From Paenalicyclobacillus ferrooxydans (GTDB lineage Bacteria; Bacillota; Bacilli; Alicyclobacillales; Alicyclobacillaceae): DNA of 35,738 nucleotides. Location of the stretch: the NCBI RefSeq assembly GCF_001399675.1, contig NZ_LJCO01000075.1:1-35738 (forward strand). The letters are read 5' to 3'. The position numbers were made by a program, and so were the translations under genes. Numbering within the stretch: position 1 is the stretch's first letter; each line of letters starts with the position of its first letter. Under the pieces are notes generated by a model. The model was not told the origin of the DNA. It was given only the letters and a program-made list of their open reading frames with translations, and ran no database searches. Below are positions 16,131-23,095 of this stretch, piece by piece.

Positions 16131-16213
16131 ACGCATGGGAGCAATGTGATGCAAGCATTGACTCGCTTTGCATATGGGGAGGCTCATAGGCAAGACGGGA
16201 ACTGTGTCACGTC

Positions 16214-16265
16214 TGCATAAAGATACGCCCTGTTGCCATACACCTGCTGTTGAACCCTTGGGCAG
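16214..16265 (+). repeat. attC-like cassette site G
   Basis: Left box TGCATAAAGAT (16214-16224), 35-bp spacer, right box GGGCAG (16260-16265). The left end is very close to that of site M (TGTATAAAGAT). GCCC (16227-16230) can pair with GGGC of the right box. It ends the 523-bp cassette. Confidence 0.7.
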
Positions 16266-16411
16266 GAGTGTCGAGTAAACGGACACTATGAAACAACCTG
16301 TTTCTGTTCGGAATTGGGGCGTGGGTGCGATTGCCGCACCAAATCAGACGAAATAGACTGGTAGAAGCACGGGGAATGGTAGGGACAGCGTGCCCGCCAT
16401 CTTGCGTGCTC

Positions 16412-16798
16412 TTATGACTTCGGATATACAATCATCTGGTCAAGGTCAATGACGTATATGCCTGCGGTCAAAATATCGGCACCGAGGAGACCGTTAACGC
16501 CAGGATGTGCATCCAGATTCCCAAAATCAAGGTAGTGCATTGATATCGTACAACCTGCGAAATCAAGGCGTTCGATTTTCTTGCGTACTGCCTAATCGTT
16601 CCCACCGAGTCCAGCCATCGTAGCGATAATATCATCATTATCAGGAACAAGGTCCAATGGTTCACCAGCGGTTCGGTCAATAAGGGAATGGGCTGCACCT
16701 GTGTTCAATATAACATCGCCGACTGTATGAGACTTCCCATTGAATGACAATGTGACGGAAACAAAAAGCAGCCCATGCCGAAAGTCTAGCTTCATCAT
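16412..16798 (-). pseudogene. Retropepsin-like aspartic protease, interrupted by an amber codon
   Basis: The third member of the retropepsin family in this window, divergent from the two copies at 22541 and 25146. The active-site motif is NTGAAHSLID where the others have DTGAAQSIID, so the catalytic Asp is replaced by Asn. An in-frame TAG (16592-16594) follows GLGGND, yet the same frame continues for about 60 codons with the conserved C-terminus (LDAHPGVNGLLGADIL, then YVIDLDQM) to TAA. Loss of the catalytic Asp together with the stop argues for a decaying gene, although readthrough cannot be excluded. Its ATG overlaps the stop of the partner gene, as in the intact pairs. Confidence 0.8.
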
Positions 16799-17043
16799 TG
16801 GACGATGCCTCGATATGCAGGCTTTGTGCGAATCAGCATCACAACCTCATCATGTTTGGTGTGATACACAAAGATTTTTCCGTGAGCGTTCATAAGTTCA
16901 TCCATGGCTTCTTGTCCGTCGTGTAACGGTCGAATGACAGCGACCTCTTCAACATGGAGTTCTCCGTTCACAACCTGGGATTTTTGATTTTCAACCAGAA
17001 CGAATGTGTCTGGAAACAATTGTCGAACTTCCGACCATCGCAT
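16795..17043 (-). CDS. Retropepsin partner protein (divergent copy)
   Basis: An 82-residue protein. The start at 17043 is chosen for GGAGG eight bases upstream and because it aligns with the partner proteins elsewhere: MRWSEVRQLFPDTFVL here versus MLWSEVRELFPNQFIL. The family shares VVNGELHVEEVAVIRPL and a C-terminal P-x-x-RG. It has no membrane segment and no known domain that I recognise. Strict pairing and a four-base overlap with the retropepsin frame suggest that the two products act together. Here the partner frame is intact while the protease is broken. Confidence 0.75.
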   Translation of the reverse strand: MRWSEVRQLFPDTFVLVENQKSQVVNGELHVEEVAVIRPLHDGQEAMDELMNAHGKIFVYHTKHDEVVMLIRTKPAYRGIVQ

Positions 17044-17288
17044 ATGGTTGTCCTCCGTTCTCGTCGGTTTTTTCATTGTAACACGGGTCTGTCTACCCCT
17101 TGTAAGATAACCGTTCGAAATGGTGTTAAAGAACGCCCAAGCCCACCAATGAGATGTAATTGGCATGGTCAGAAGTTTATGTGGAGGCACGAGTTCGATA
17201 ATCTAGTAGTTGAGCACGTGGTAAAGTGGTCAACGTCTCGCTTGACGAACACAAACGACAAAGCGAGTTGAAGTCTGCGAACCGACAC

Positions 17289-17759
17289 TCAGCGTTGCTC
17301 CGGGGTGATGTGCTGGTCATGCAGCCACTTCGATATCTCCTGTTGGTGTGCTTCGCGCTCAAATCTGAACCAGTTCTCACGATCCTCCGGGAAGTCGAAC
17401 AAAGCGTCTTTAAATGTGCGGAAGGGTTTTCGCCCATTTAATGCTGTATTCAGACGAGCTTGCAATTCTGTTGATGTGACAGTTTCCACGAACTCGACCA
17501 TGAGTCCATAGGCATCGCGTGGTGCGATGGTGGGCAGTTCCAGATATCGTTCTTCATCTTCGAGTTCTTCTTTTAAGTCTTCGTCCTTGCATCCAGTCAG
17601 GAGTGGGTCGATTCGCATCAAAATTTCCCCAGTGTTCGCGTCAAGATAATGTGAAATTTCGTCGCTATTCATTTCATAAGCATTGCACGACTCATCTAAA
17701 CTCACGGAAACTTTCAGCGTGAACCAAACCTCCAGAAGCGTAAGCAGTGTTGTCCCCAT
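17289..17759 (-). CDS. UPF0158 family protein
   Basis: A cytosolic protein of up to 156 residues belonging to UPF0158, a family without assigned function. Signature segments are MNSDEISHYLDANTGEI, then YLELPTIAPRDAYGLMVEFV, GRKPFRTFKDAL and ENWFRFEREAH. The start is uncertain. The ATG at 17759 has no ribosome binding site, and relatives begin near KVSVSLDE; GGAGGT lies ten bases before a CTG at 17717 in frame, so translation may begin there or at the GTG after it. It lies between the broken retropepsin pair and the divergent recombinase gene. Nothing in the context points to a role. Confidence 0.85.
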   Translation of the reverse strand: MGTTLLTLLEVWFTLKVSVSLDESCNAYEMNSDEISHYLDANTGEILMRIDPLLTGCKDEDLKEELEDEERYLELPTIAPRDAYGLMVEFVETVTSTELQARLNTALNGRKPFRTFKDALFDFPEDRENWFRFEREAHQQEISKWLHDQHITPEQR

Positions 17760-17859
17760 TATAGATCGACTTGTATTAACAGGGAATGTGAGCAGACTGA
17801 ACAGCCGACTCTGATAACAGACGTCTCAAACGTCGGATTACCTTGAGGAGGTTGAAAGT

Positions 17860-18702
17860 ATGCGACTATCGGATGCATCAAACATGTTCCTGGAACTGAA
17901 GGGACAGGAGGGATTCTCGCCGTACACCATTCATGCCTATCGACTTCAGCACAAACTGTTAATACGGGACATAGGTGACCTCGACGTTACCGAAGTGACG
18001 TTGCAACTGCTACGGACCCACCTGAGCCACCACAGTGATCTCAAACCGGCAAGCTTAGGTCACAAAATCCGTGCCATCAAGAGCTTGTTTAACTGGCTTG
18101 TGGAGGAGGAATTACTACTACGTAATCCCACACTGAAAGTGAATGAACCGAAACGTGGTAAGCGTGTGCCAAAAGCCCTGACGATTGAAGAACTGGAATT
18201 ACTTCGCGATTCCTGCCGAAGTTCACTCGAACATGCGTTGGTCGAATTTTCATTTGCGAGCGGGTGTCGTGTCGCGGAGATGCAAAGGCTGAGTCGTGGT
18301 GACATTGACTGGCAACGTTCTGCCGTAACTGTACTGGGGAAGGGAAACAAAGAGCGAGAGGTCTACTTTGGAGCGAGGTCACGGATTTGGCTGCAGCGCT
18401 ACCTGAACGAGAGGCAAGATGATGACCAAGCTCTGTTTGTCACAGCCCGTCGGCCACACAGAATGTCAATTCATCAGATACAGTATATCTTCAAGCGGAT
18501 TGCAGTTCGGTGTGGTTTGCGAGAGCGGGTCAGTCCGCACAAGATGAGACACACTCTGGCAACCGTGCTCATCAATCAGGGGGCGCCACTTGTGACCGTA
18601 CAGTCTATATTAGGTCATGAAAAGCCGGAGACGACGCAATTGTACGCAACCCTTAGTGGAGCATCACGACAACAGGCGTATGAGAGGTACTTTGTTCAGT
18701 AG
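17860..18702 (+). CDS. XerC/D-like tyrosine recombinase, candidate array integrase
   Basis: A 280-residue site-specific recombinase. Residues 1-90 form the SAM-like core-binding domain (EGFSPYTIHAYRLQHKLL); residues about 105-280 form the catalytic domain. All catalytic residues are present: R137 (SGCRVAEM), K161 (LGKGNKER), H227 and R230 (SPHKMRHTLA), H253 (LGHEKPETT) and nucleophile Y262 (LYATLS). No extra segment like the IntI-specific patch is visible between motifs II and III, so it is a Xer-like enzyme and not a classical integron integrase. AGGAGG precedes the ATG. A terminator-like hairpin and a cassette-type site follow the stop, and the same tail follows the dead copy at 1574. That it moves the downstream cassettes is an inference from position and duplication. 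Confidence 0.9.
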   Translation: MRLSDASNMFLELKGQEGFSPYTIHAYRLQHKLLIRDIGDLDVTEVTLQLLRTHLSHHSDLKPASLGHKIRAIKSLFNWLVEEELLLRNPTLKVNEPKRGKRVPKALTIEELELLRDSCRSSLEHALVEFSFASGCRVAEMQRLSRGDIDWQRSAVTVLGKGNKEREVYFGARSRIWLQRYLNERQDDDQALFVTARRPHRMSIHQIQYIFKRIAVRCGLRERVSPHKMRHTLATVLINQGAPLVTVQSILGHEKPETTQLYATLSGASRQQAYERYFVQ

Positions 18703-18711
18703 ACGTCTGTG

Positions 18712-18812
18712 GGATGAGAAGCTGTTCACCGACACCTTCTCATCCTGCTCGTGGCAAAATATGAGTAGTTATGCACGTCGTTACCATAGGGTCTTCTTGC
18801 ACATCAGGGCGC
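18712..18812 (+). repeat. Recombinase 3' hairpin plus site H
   Basis: A perfect 10-bp hairpin GGATGAGAAG (18712-18721) / CTTCTCATCC (18736-18745) starts nine bases after the recombinase stop. Then follow TATGAGTAG (18760-18768), about 38 bases and GGGCGC (18807-18812). The whole segment is homologous to 1685-1785 up to GGGC. It may be the array's attachment site (attI counterpart) or the recombinase cassette's own site. Confidence 0.6.
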
Positions 18813-18944
18813 AAGAGCTCCATAGCGACTCTAGCTGCGAATAAGGACATTATCTAGCAAGGAGCGCTATATCCTTATCGTGAAACAACAAGAAAATGTG
18901 ACCATAGGACGTGACGTTGCATTCGCTTCGATCACATTTCTGTT

Positions 18945-19340
18945 CTATTCTTTGAAGTAGCTGTCGTTGGTGTGACTCAGAAGCCAATCTGCGATGGTCT
19001 CAAGAGACAAATGTTCCTCCGCGATGCGAACGACAAAATCCTCAATCTCTCGGTGGACACCGGTAATCGAGATACCGTTTAACTGCAGAAACAAACCCAT
19101 AGCAGCAAACGCGGTTCGCTTGTTCCCGTCTTGAAATGGGTGGTTGAGAATCAACGAGTGAAGCATGGACGATGCTTTCTCAATTACTGTTGGGTATGCA
19201 TCGTTTCCGAACACTGTTGCTTGAGGGCGTGCGACAGCCGATTCAAGCCCACCGTTATCTCGTACACCATGCAGTCCCCCGAAGCGATCAATCACTTGAA
19301 AATGGATGTAGAGAACTTCCTCGACGGTTAGAAACCTCAT
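18945..19340 (-). CDS. doc: Doc/Fic-type toxin
   Basis: A 131-residue protein of the Doc (death on curing) branch of the Fic family. The active-site motif HPFQDGNKR is complete at residues 67-75 (H-x-F-x-(D/E)-x-N-x-x-R type), followed by TAFAAMGLFLQLNG, as usual for Doc. P1 Doc phosphorylates EF-Tu and stops translation; the same action is inferred here. Its ATG overlaps the stop of the upstream antitoxin by four bases. The pair sits on the minus strand between site H and site I, so it is a reverse-oriented cassette next to the recombinase, where it could penalise loss of the array. Confidence 0.9.
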   Translation of the reverse strand: MRFLTVEEVLYIHFQVIDRFGGLHGVRDNGGLESAVARPQATVFGNDAYPTVIEKASSMLHSLILNHPFQDGNKRTAFAAMGLFLQLNGISITGVHREIEDFVVRIAEEHLSLETIADWLLSHTNDSYFKE

Positions 19341-19576
19341 CGATCCGCTAGTCCTTTGAGAATATCTCCATATTCGGTTACAAATCGGTCAACCGCCTCA
19401 TAGAACTTTGGTGTGATGTGAGAAACCGGGGACGTAATTGGGCGCACTACGATTTCCCCTTGTTCGTTACGGGTGACCTCAACGGGTTGCTCTTCCAGAT
19501 GCATTTCACGAACCCAATCGGCTGGAATCGACACAGCAAAGCTGTTTCCTGCTTTGAACACCTTGCGCACTTCCAT
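19337..19576 (-). CDS. SpoVT/AbrB-type antitoxin of the Doc pair
   Basis: A 79-residue DNA-binding antitoxin with an N-terminal swapped-hairpin AbrB/MazE fold (EVRKVFKAGNSFAVSIPADW). The C-terminal tail (HITPKFYEAVDRFVTEYGDI, then LKGLADR) probably wraps the toxin, as Phd/MazE tails do. ATG 19576 is chosen because GGAGG lies eight bases upstream; a TTG directly before it is less likely. It overlaps the toxin gene by four bases. Autoregulation by the complex is expected from the family. Confidence 0.88.
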   Translation of the reverse strand: MEVRKVFKAGNSFAVSIPADWVREMHLEEQPVEVTRNEQGEIVVRPITSPVSHITPKFYEAVDRFVTEYGDILKGLADR

Positions 19577-19670
19577 CAATGTATCCTCCTTGACACTAAG
19601 TTATAACAATTATAACAGACCAGGATTTTGTGCTGGGTTAAGGTCCGCTACATTAAATCCGTTGCGAGGG

Positions 19671-19721
19671 TGCTTAATTATCCAATAATGGGTGTTTTGA
19701 TCATCCTCGACTATCGGGCAG
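19671..19721 (+). repeat. attC-like cassette site I
   Basis: Left box TGCTTAATTAT (19671-19681), 34-bp spacer, right box GGGCAG (19716-19721). GGGTG (19690-19694) can pair with CATCC (19702-19706) with one G-T wobble. It closes the toxin-antitoxin unit and opens the run of ten consecutive cassettes. Confidence 0.7.
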
Positions 19722-19779
19722 GAGTGCGACATATCATCTCTGTTGAATGACTGTATAATAATGGTATGGGGGTGGAGGT

Positions 19780-20196
19780 TTGAAAAAGAGAGTGTGGATA
19801 CTGATTGCAATCATAGTTGTTCTTTGTGTTGCATGGTATGTACGAGAATACACGACGACGACCAAAGTGGTGGCTGTGACTCAAAAGTCGTTAAAACTGG
19901 CTCTTGAGCAAGGACTTCTAAACGACAAGAGGGTAAGCACTGGTAATTACTATGTGCCAAATCTCCAGGCTATTGATCCAGACCCGATTTACGGGGGGGT
20001 TCTGGTTTACGTGAACCAAGGTGATACAGGTCCTATTTTCAAGGTGTCACACATGAATGTTCCAACTCAAATTGGTGACAGCGTACAGGGCAGAGTTGTT
20101 GTCCAAATTCCTATCTTTCCATTCGTGATTACGAAAGATATCGCCGTCTTGGTTCCAATGCCACATTACACGACGAGTACACCTGGCGGACAGTAG
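19780..20196 (+). CDS. Cassette gene: exported or membrane-anchored protein
   Basis: A 138-residue protein with an N-terminal membrane or signal segment (VWILIAIIVVLCVAWYV at 5-21) and a beta-rich extracytoplasmic part (YGGVLVYVNQGDTGPIFKVS, then VQGRVVVQIPIFPFVI). The TTG at 19780 follows GGGGGTGG closely; start spacing is tight, so a GTG four codons on is an alternative. TATAAT at 19754-19759 is a plausible -10 element, so the cassette may carry its own promoter. It is the sole gene of the 581-bp cassette I-J. Family unknown. Confidence 0.7.
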   Translation: MKKRVWILIAIIVVLCVAWYVREYTTTTKVVAVTQKSLKLALEQGLLNDKRVSTGNYYVPNLQAIDPDPIYGGVLVYVNQGDTGPIFKVSHMNVPTQIGDSVQGRVVVQIPIFPFVITKDIAVLVPMPHYTTSTPGGQ

Positions 20197-20245
20197 TAAC
20201 TCTTGTGTGGGATGAACACTGAATAGTGCTACATGCGACCATTTT

Positions 20246-20302
20246 TGGATGAATATTTGTTCCTGGTGGTGACTCCGAACTGTCGTTCATATCAAAGGGC
20301 AG
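20246..20302 (+). repeat. attC-like cassette site J
   Basis: Left box TGGATGAATAT (20246-20256), 40-bp spacer, right box GGGCAG (20297-20302). GATGAA (20248-20253) pairs with TTCATATC (20286-20293), leaving a two-base AT bulge. Confidence 0.75.
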
Positions 20303-20343
20303 GAGAGCTTAAGAAGATTCTTGTATTTGGAGGCTTCATCGGA

Positions 20344-20955
20344 ATGGAAATACTTTTAATTCGCCATGGTGAAAGCGAGGCAGATTTACGTAATGTTCAT
20401 GAAGGCAGAGCTGACTTTCACCTGACAGCTAAAGGGCTAGAGCAAGCTCAACTTTTGGCAAAATGGGTGACGACTAACTACCCACCCGAGTTTATTTGGT
20501 CAAGTCCGTTAAGGCGCGCAATTCAAGTCGCAGACGTTCTTTCTTCAACGTTGAGTATTCCACTTCAAACCCATGATGGTCTGATGGAGTGGAACAATGG
20601 AGTATTGGCTGGAATGGACCGAGAAGAAGCCTTGAGGTTATATCCTGAACCAGTCGGAGGAAGGAAGCCACACGAAGCCGTTCCATTGGGGGAATCCCCC
20701 CTTGAGTTCCGTGGCAGAGTCGAGATCTGTTTCTCTGAACTTATCAGTCAATCCTCTAGCTTCCACAGAATTGCGGTCATATCACATGGAGGGACCATTT
20801 CGCATTTAATCGCCTCATTTTTAAGGCTTCCGATGGTGAGCGAGTGTAGATTCGCTACTGGCAACACGGGTTGTCACTTACTTACCCTGAACGGGGCGGA
20901 GCGGTCGATTCGCTTCATGAATCGACAGGACCATCTTTTTCCTACTGTTCACTAG
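20344..20955 (+). CDS. Cassette gene: histidine phosphatase family protein
   Basis: A 203-residue member of the histidine phosphatase (phosphoglycerate mutase-like) superfamily. The N-terminal RHGES motif supplies the phospho-accepting His (about residue 8); a second Arg lies in SSPLRRAIQ (about 60), Glu is in LMEWNNG (about 83), and the second catalytic His is in AVISHGG (about 145). It is a likely phosphatase of a small phosphorylated molecule; the substrate is unknown. ATG 20344 has GGAGG about 11 bases upstream. The longer frame from 20233 would run through site J, which supports the internal start. Sole gene of the 706-bp cassette J-K. Confidence 0.88.
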   Translation: MEILLIRHGESEADLRNVHEGRADFHLTAKGLEQAQLLAKWVTTNYPPEFIWSSPLRRAIQVADVLSSTLSIPLQTHDGLMEWNNGVLAGMDREEALRLYPEPVGGRKPHEAVPLGESPLEFRGRVEICFSELISQSSSFHRIAVISHGGTISHLIASFLRLPMVSECRFATGNTGCHLLTLNGAERSIRFMNRQDHLFPTVH

Positions 20956-20957
20956 TG

Positions 20958-21008
20958 TGTATGAAAATGCAGCTAAAGGTGCTCATTCGTTTTTGACCTA
21001 GCGGGCAG
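20958..21008 (+). repeat. attC-like cassette site K
   Basis: Left box TGTATGAAAAT (20958-20968), 34-bp spacer, right box GGGCAG (21003-21008). GCTAAAGGT (20972-20980) pairs with ACCTAGC (20996-21002) with a two-base AA bulge. It starts three bases after the phosphatase stop. Confidence 0.8.
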
Positions 21009-21040
21009 GAAAACGCAAGAAGCCATGAAGGGAAAGGGTT

Positions 21041-22060
21041 ATGACTTTGGAAGTTAGGGGAATAACGTACGACGTTGGGATGCCCGTCATAAAGGGCGGG
21101 ATGACACGGGAAAGTTTGAGCACAGATACAGTTGATCGAGAGATGCAAACCATTGCGAATGAGCTGAATTGCAATGCCGTGCGGATCACGGGACAGGACC
21201 TTGGTAGGCTGAGAATGGCAGCTGATATAGCGGCACGCTATGGGCTGGATGTTTGGCTGTCTCCTTCTTTTCACGATGCCAGTGAGGAAGCAACCTTGAA
21301 TCAGATTATTGAAACGGCTCGTATGTGCGAAGAGCTACGAGGAAGATATACCAGTCGCTTTGTTTTGGTTATTGGGTGTGAACTTAGCATATTCATGGCT
21401 GGATTCATACCAGGAAGTAACGGGTTGGAACGCTTGGCGCTACTGTCCGATCCATCACGGTGGACTGAGGAACTTTTTGCAGTGGGATCGCCCGTTGAAC
21501 GACTAAACAGTTTTTTGACAAGAACAGCCCAGGAGGTAAAAAAGTGGTTTTCAGGTCCCTTAACGTATGCTGCAGGATTGTGGGAGGACATTGACTGGAG
21601 CGCATTTGATTTTGTTGGTATCGACGCTTGTCGTGACGCCGAGAATTCTAGCCATTTTCGAGATCTAATCCGAAAATATAAGAAGTATGGGAAGCCAATT
21701 GTAGTAACCGAATTTGGATGTTGCACGTACGTCGGTGCTGATGCACAAGGTAGTATGGGGTGGCTTGTCATAGACCGAGAATCTCAACCTTGGCGTCTCA
21801 ATAAACCAGTTATCAGGGATGAAGACATCCAAGCGCAGTATCTCACAGATATGCTTGCCTTGTTTGAAGACGAAGGAGTGGAAGGTGCCTTTGTTTTCAC
21901 ATTCGTTAGCCCCAGTTATCCTTCTAGTGTTATTCCTGAACAAGATTTGGATACCGCCAGTTACAGTCTTGTGCGTACGTGGCTTGATTCAGACACATCA
22001 TGTTGGGAACCCAAAAAGGCGTTTTATGAAGTTGCACGGTATTATGGCGAAGACAGATGA
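21041..22060 (+). CDS. Cassette gene: TIM-barrel glycoside-hydrolase-like protein
   Basis: A 339-residue, probably cytosolic protein. The N-terminus GITYDVG, VRITGQDLGRL (about 48-58) and DVWLSPSF (about 69-76), with the later WEDIDWSAFDFVGIDACRD and GKPIVVTEFGCCTYVG (about 222-237), follow the strand order of a (beta/alpha)8 glycoside hydrolase. Glu in VTEFG is in the place of the catalytic nucleophile. I recall relatives in Actinobacteria labelled as abortive phage infection proteins, but I cannot confirm that role and the label may be historical. No signal peptide is seen. GGGAAAGGG lies before the ATG. Sole gene of the 1155-bp cassette K-L. Confidence 0.75.
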   Translation: MTLEVRGITYDVGMPVIKGGMTRESLSTDTVDREMQTIANELNCNAVRITGQDLGRLRMAADIAARYGLDVWLSPSFHDASEEATLNQIIETARMCEELRGRYTSRFVLVIGCELSIFMAGFIPGSNGLERLALLSDPSRWTEELFAVGSPVERLNSFLTRTAQEVKKWFSGPLTYAAGLWEDIDWSAFDFVGIDACRDAENSSHFRDLIRKYKKYGKPIVVTEFGCCTYVGADAQGSMGWLVIDRESQPWRLNKPVIRDEDIQAQYLTDMLALFEDEGVEGAFVFTFVSPSYPSSVIPEQDLDTASYSLVRTWLDSDTSCWEPKKAFYEVARYYGEDR

Positions 22061-22113
22061 TTTATCTTATTGCCATAGGTGGCACGAGCTGCAGGAGATT
22101 GTGTAGGGGTTTC

Positions 22114-22163
22114 TGTATGAATATGCATTTCTATTGACACACCGAAATGTCGCAATCGGGCAG
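22114..22163 (+). repeat. attC-like cassette site L
   Basis: Left box TGTATGAATAT (22114-22124), 33-bp spacer, right box GGGCAG (22158-22163). GCATTTC (22125-22131) pairs with GAAATGTC (22144-22151), seven pairs with one bulged T. Confidence 0.8.
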
Positions 22164-22169
22164 CATTCC

Positions 22170-22219
22170 TGTATAAAGATTCATTGCCCTGTCCGAAGCT
22201 TTACGTCGCTCTCGGGCAG
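22170..22219 (+). repeat. attC-like cassette site M (empty unit L-M)
   Basis: Left box TGTATAAAGAT (22170-22180), 33-bp spacer, right box GGGCAG (22214-22219). GTATAAAG (22171-22178) pairs with CTTTAC (22199-22204) with bulged bases. Between the right boxes of L and M lie only 56 bp, so this is a cassette reduced to its site. Confidence 0.8.
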
Positions 22220-22280
22220 GTTAGCGCCATAAGACGCTCCATTACTTCCGACGAAATGGTACAATAAAAGGGAATGAAAA

Positions 22281-22544
22281 ATGGACGGTGATAGTATGTT
22301 GTGGTCGGAGGTTCGTGAACTTTTTCCAAATCAATTCATACTCATGGAAGATATTAAATCATACGTAGTAGATGGAAAGGTGCATGTTGAAGAGGTTGCC
22401 GTGATTCGCCCATTGGCTGATGGCACAGAAGCTACGCGCGAACTTCGTGATTGCAAAGATAACAAATTTATTTGTCATACATCGAAACCACAAATCGTGA
22501 TGCCAATTCGATCAAAGCCCAACTTACGGGGTTTTCATCAATGA
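22281..22544 (+). CDS. Cassette gene: retropepsin partner protein, copy 1
   Basis: An 87-residue soluble protein of an unrecognised family. Conserved segments shared by all three copies in this window are LWSEVRELFPNQFILMEDIK, then HVEEVAVIRPL and a C-terminal RSKPNLRGF. The start may be the ATG at 22281 (AAGGGA seven bases upstream) or the ATG at 22296, which aligns with the start of the divergent copy. TACAAT just upstream (22259-22264) is a plausible -10 element. The stop overlaps the retropepsin start by four bases. It might be a substrate, regulator or inhibitor of the protease; this is inference from the strict pairing. Confidence 0.8.
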   Translation: MDGDSMLWSEVRELFPNQFILMEDIKSYVVDGKVHVEEVAVIRPLADGTEATRELRDCKDNKFICHTSKPQIVMPIRSKPNLRGFHQ

Positions 22545-22930
22545 ATATTGAGCTCCGAGATGGGCTATTATTTGTTTCACTCACACTGACCCACGAGGGC
22601 GTCAATGAAACCATTCGAGATATGGTGCTTGATACTGGTGCAGCCCAATCTATTATTGACATGTCTGCGGTCCATTCGATGGACGTTTCATCAAGAAATG
22701 AGGACGAATTCGTCTTTATGTCTGGCATAGGCGGTCGGGAATCCGCGTTAAGGAAGCGAATCGATCACATTCAATTCGATTCTTATCACATGGAAAACGC
22801 ACACTTGGATTTCGCCTATCTCGACGCGCATCCTGGTATTAACGGACTGTTAGGCTCCGACATCCTTGTGTCAGGACGTTTCGTTATTGATTTGAATAAG
22901 ATGGAGGTCCGTCAAGAGCACGTCAAATAG
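22541..22930 (+). CDS. Cassette gene: retropepsin-like aspartic protease, copy 1
   Basis: A 129-residue single-domain protein with the retroviral-type aspartic protease fold. The first strands LLFVSLTLTHEG lead into the active site DTGAAQSIID (residues 31-40, catalytic Asp31). A flap-like turn FMSGIGGRE lies near 60, and HPGINGLLGSDIL near 105-117 is the hydrophobic-hydrophobic-Gly segment. Such proteins act as dimers with one Asp from each subunit. No signal peptide is present, so it works in the cytoplasm. The ATG overlaps the partner stop, which decides the start. Together with the partner it fills the 815-bp cassette M-N, which is repeated at 24819-25633. Confidence 0.88.
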   Translation: MNIELRDGLLFVSLTLTHEGVNETIRDMVLDTGAAQSIIDMSAVHSMDVSSRNEDEFVFMSGIGGRESALRKRIDHIQFDSYHMENAHLDFAYLDAHPGINGLLGSDILVSGRFVIDLNKMEVRQEHVK

Positions 22931-22983
22931 TTCAACTGAACGCACCAATATAGTCGAGAATTTAGACTGGATTTTTATTATTT

Positions 22984-23034
22984 TGCATATTCATGCAGGT
23001 TGATGAGGTGTTGTCCTGCATCGCTAAAGGGCAG
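22984..23034 (+). repeat. attC-like cassette site N
   Basis: Left box TGCATATTCAT (22984-22994), 34-bp spacer, right box GGGCAG (23029-23034). TGCAGG (22994-22999) pairs perfectly with CCTGCA (23015-23020). Confidence 0.8.
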
Positions 23035-23095
23035 GAATACGACGTAAATCGATGGAATTTAGAAGTTATGACCACCTCGGGAAAGGAGTGATGAA

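Noticed and set aside
16412-17043. Treating the retropepsin as part of a retrotransposon or endogenous retrovirus-like element.
   Set aside because: No reverse transcriptase, integrase domain or long terminal repeats are seen. It is a small bacterial retropepsin with a partner gene.
17860-18702. Calling the recombinase a classical integron integrase (IntI).
   Set aside because: The region between the catalytic motifs shows no IntI-type extra segment, and no GTTRRRY attC sites are present.
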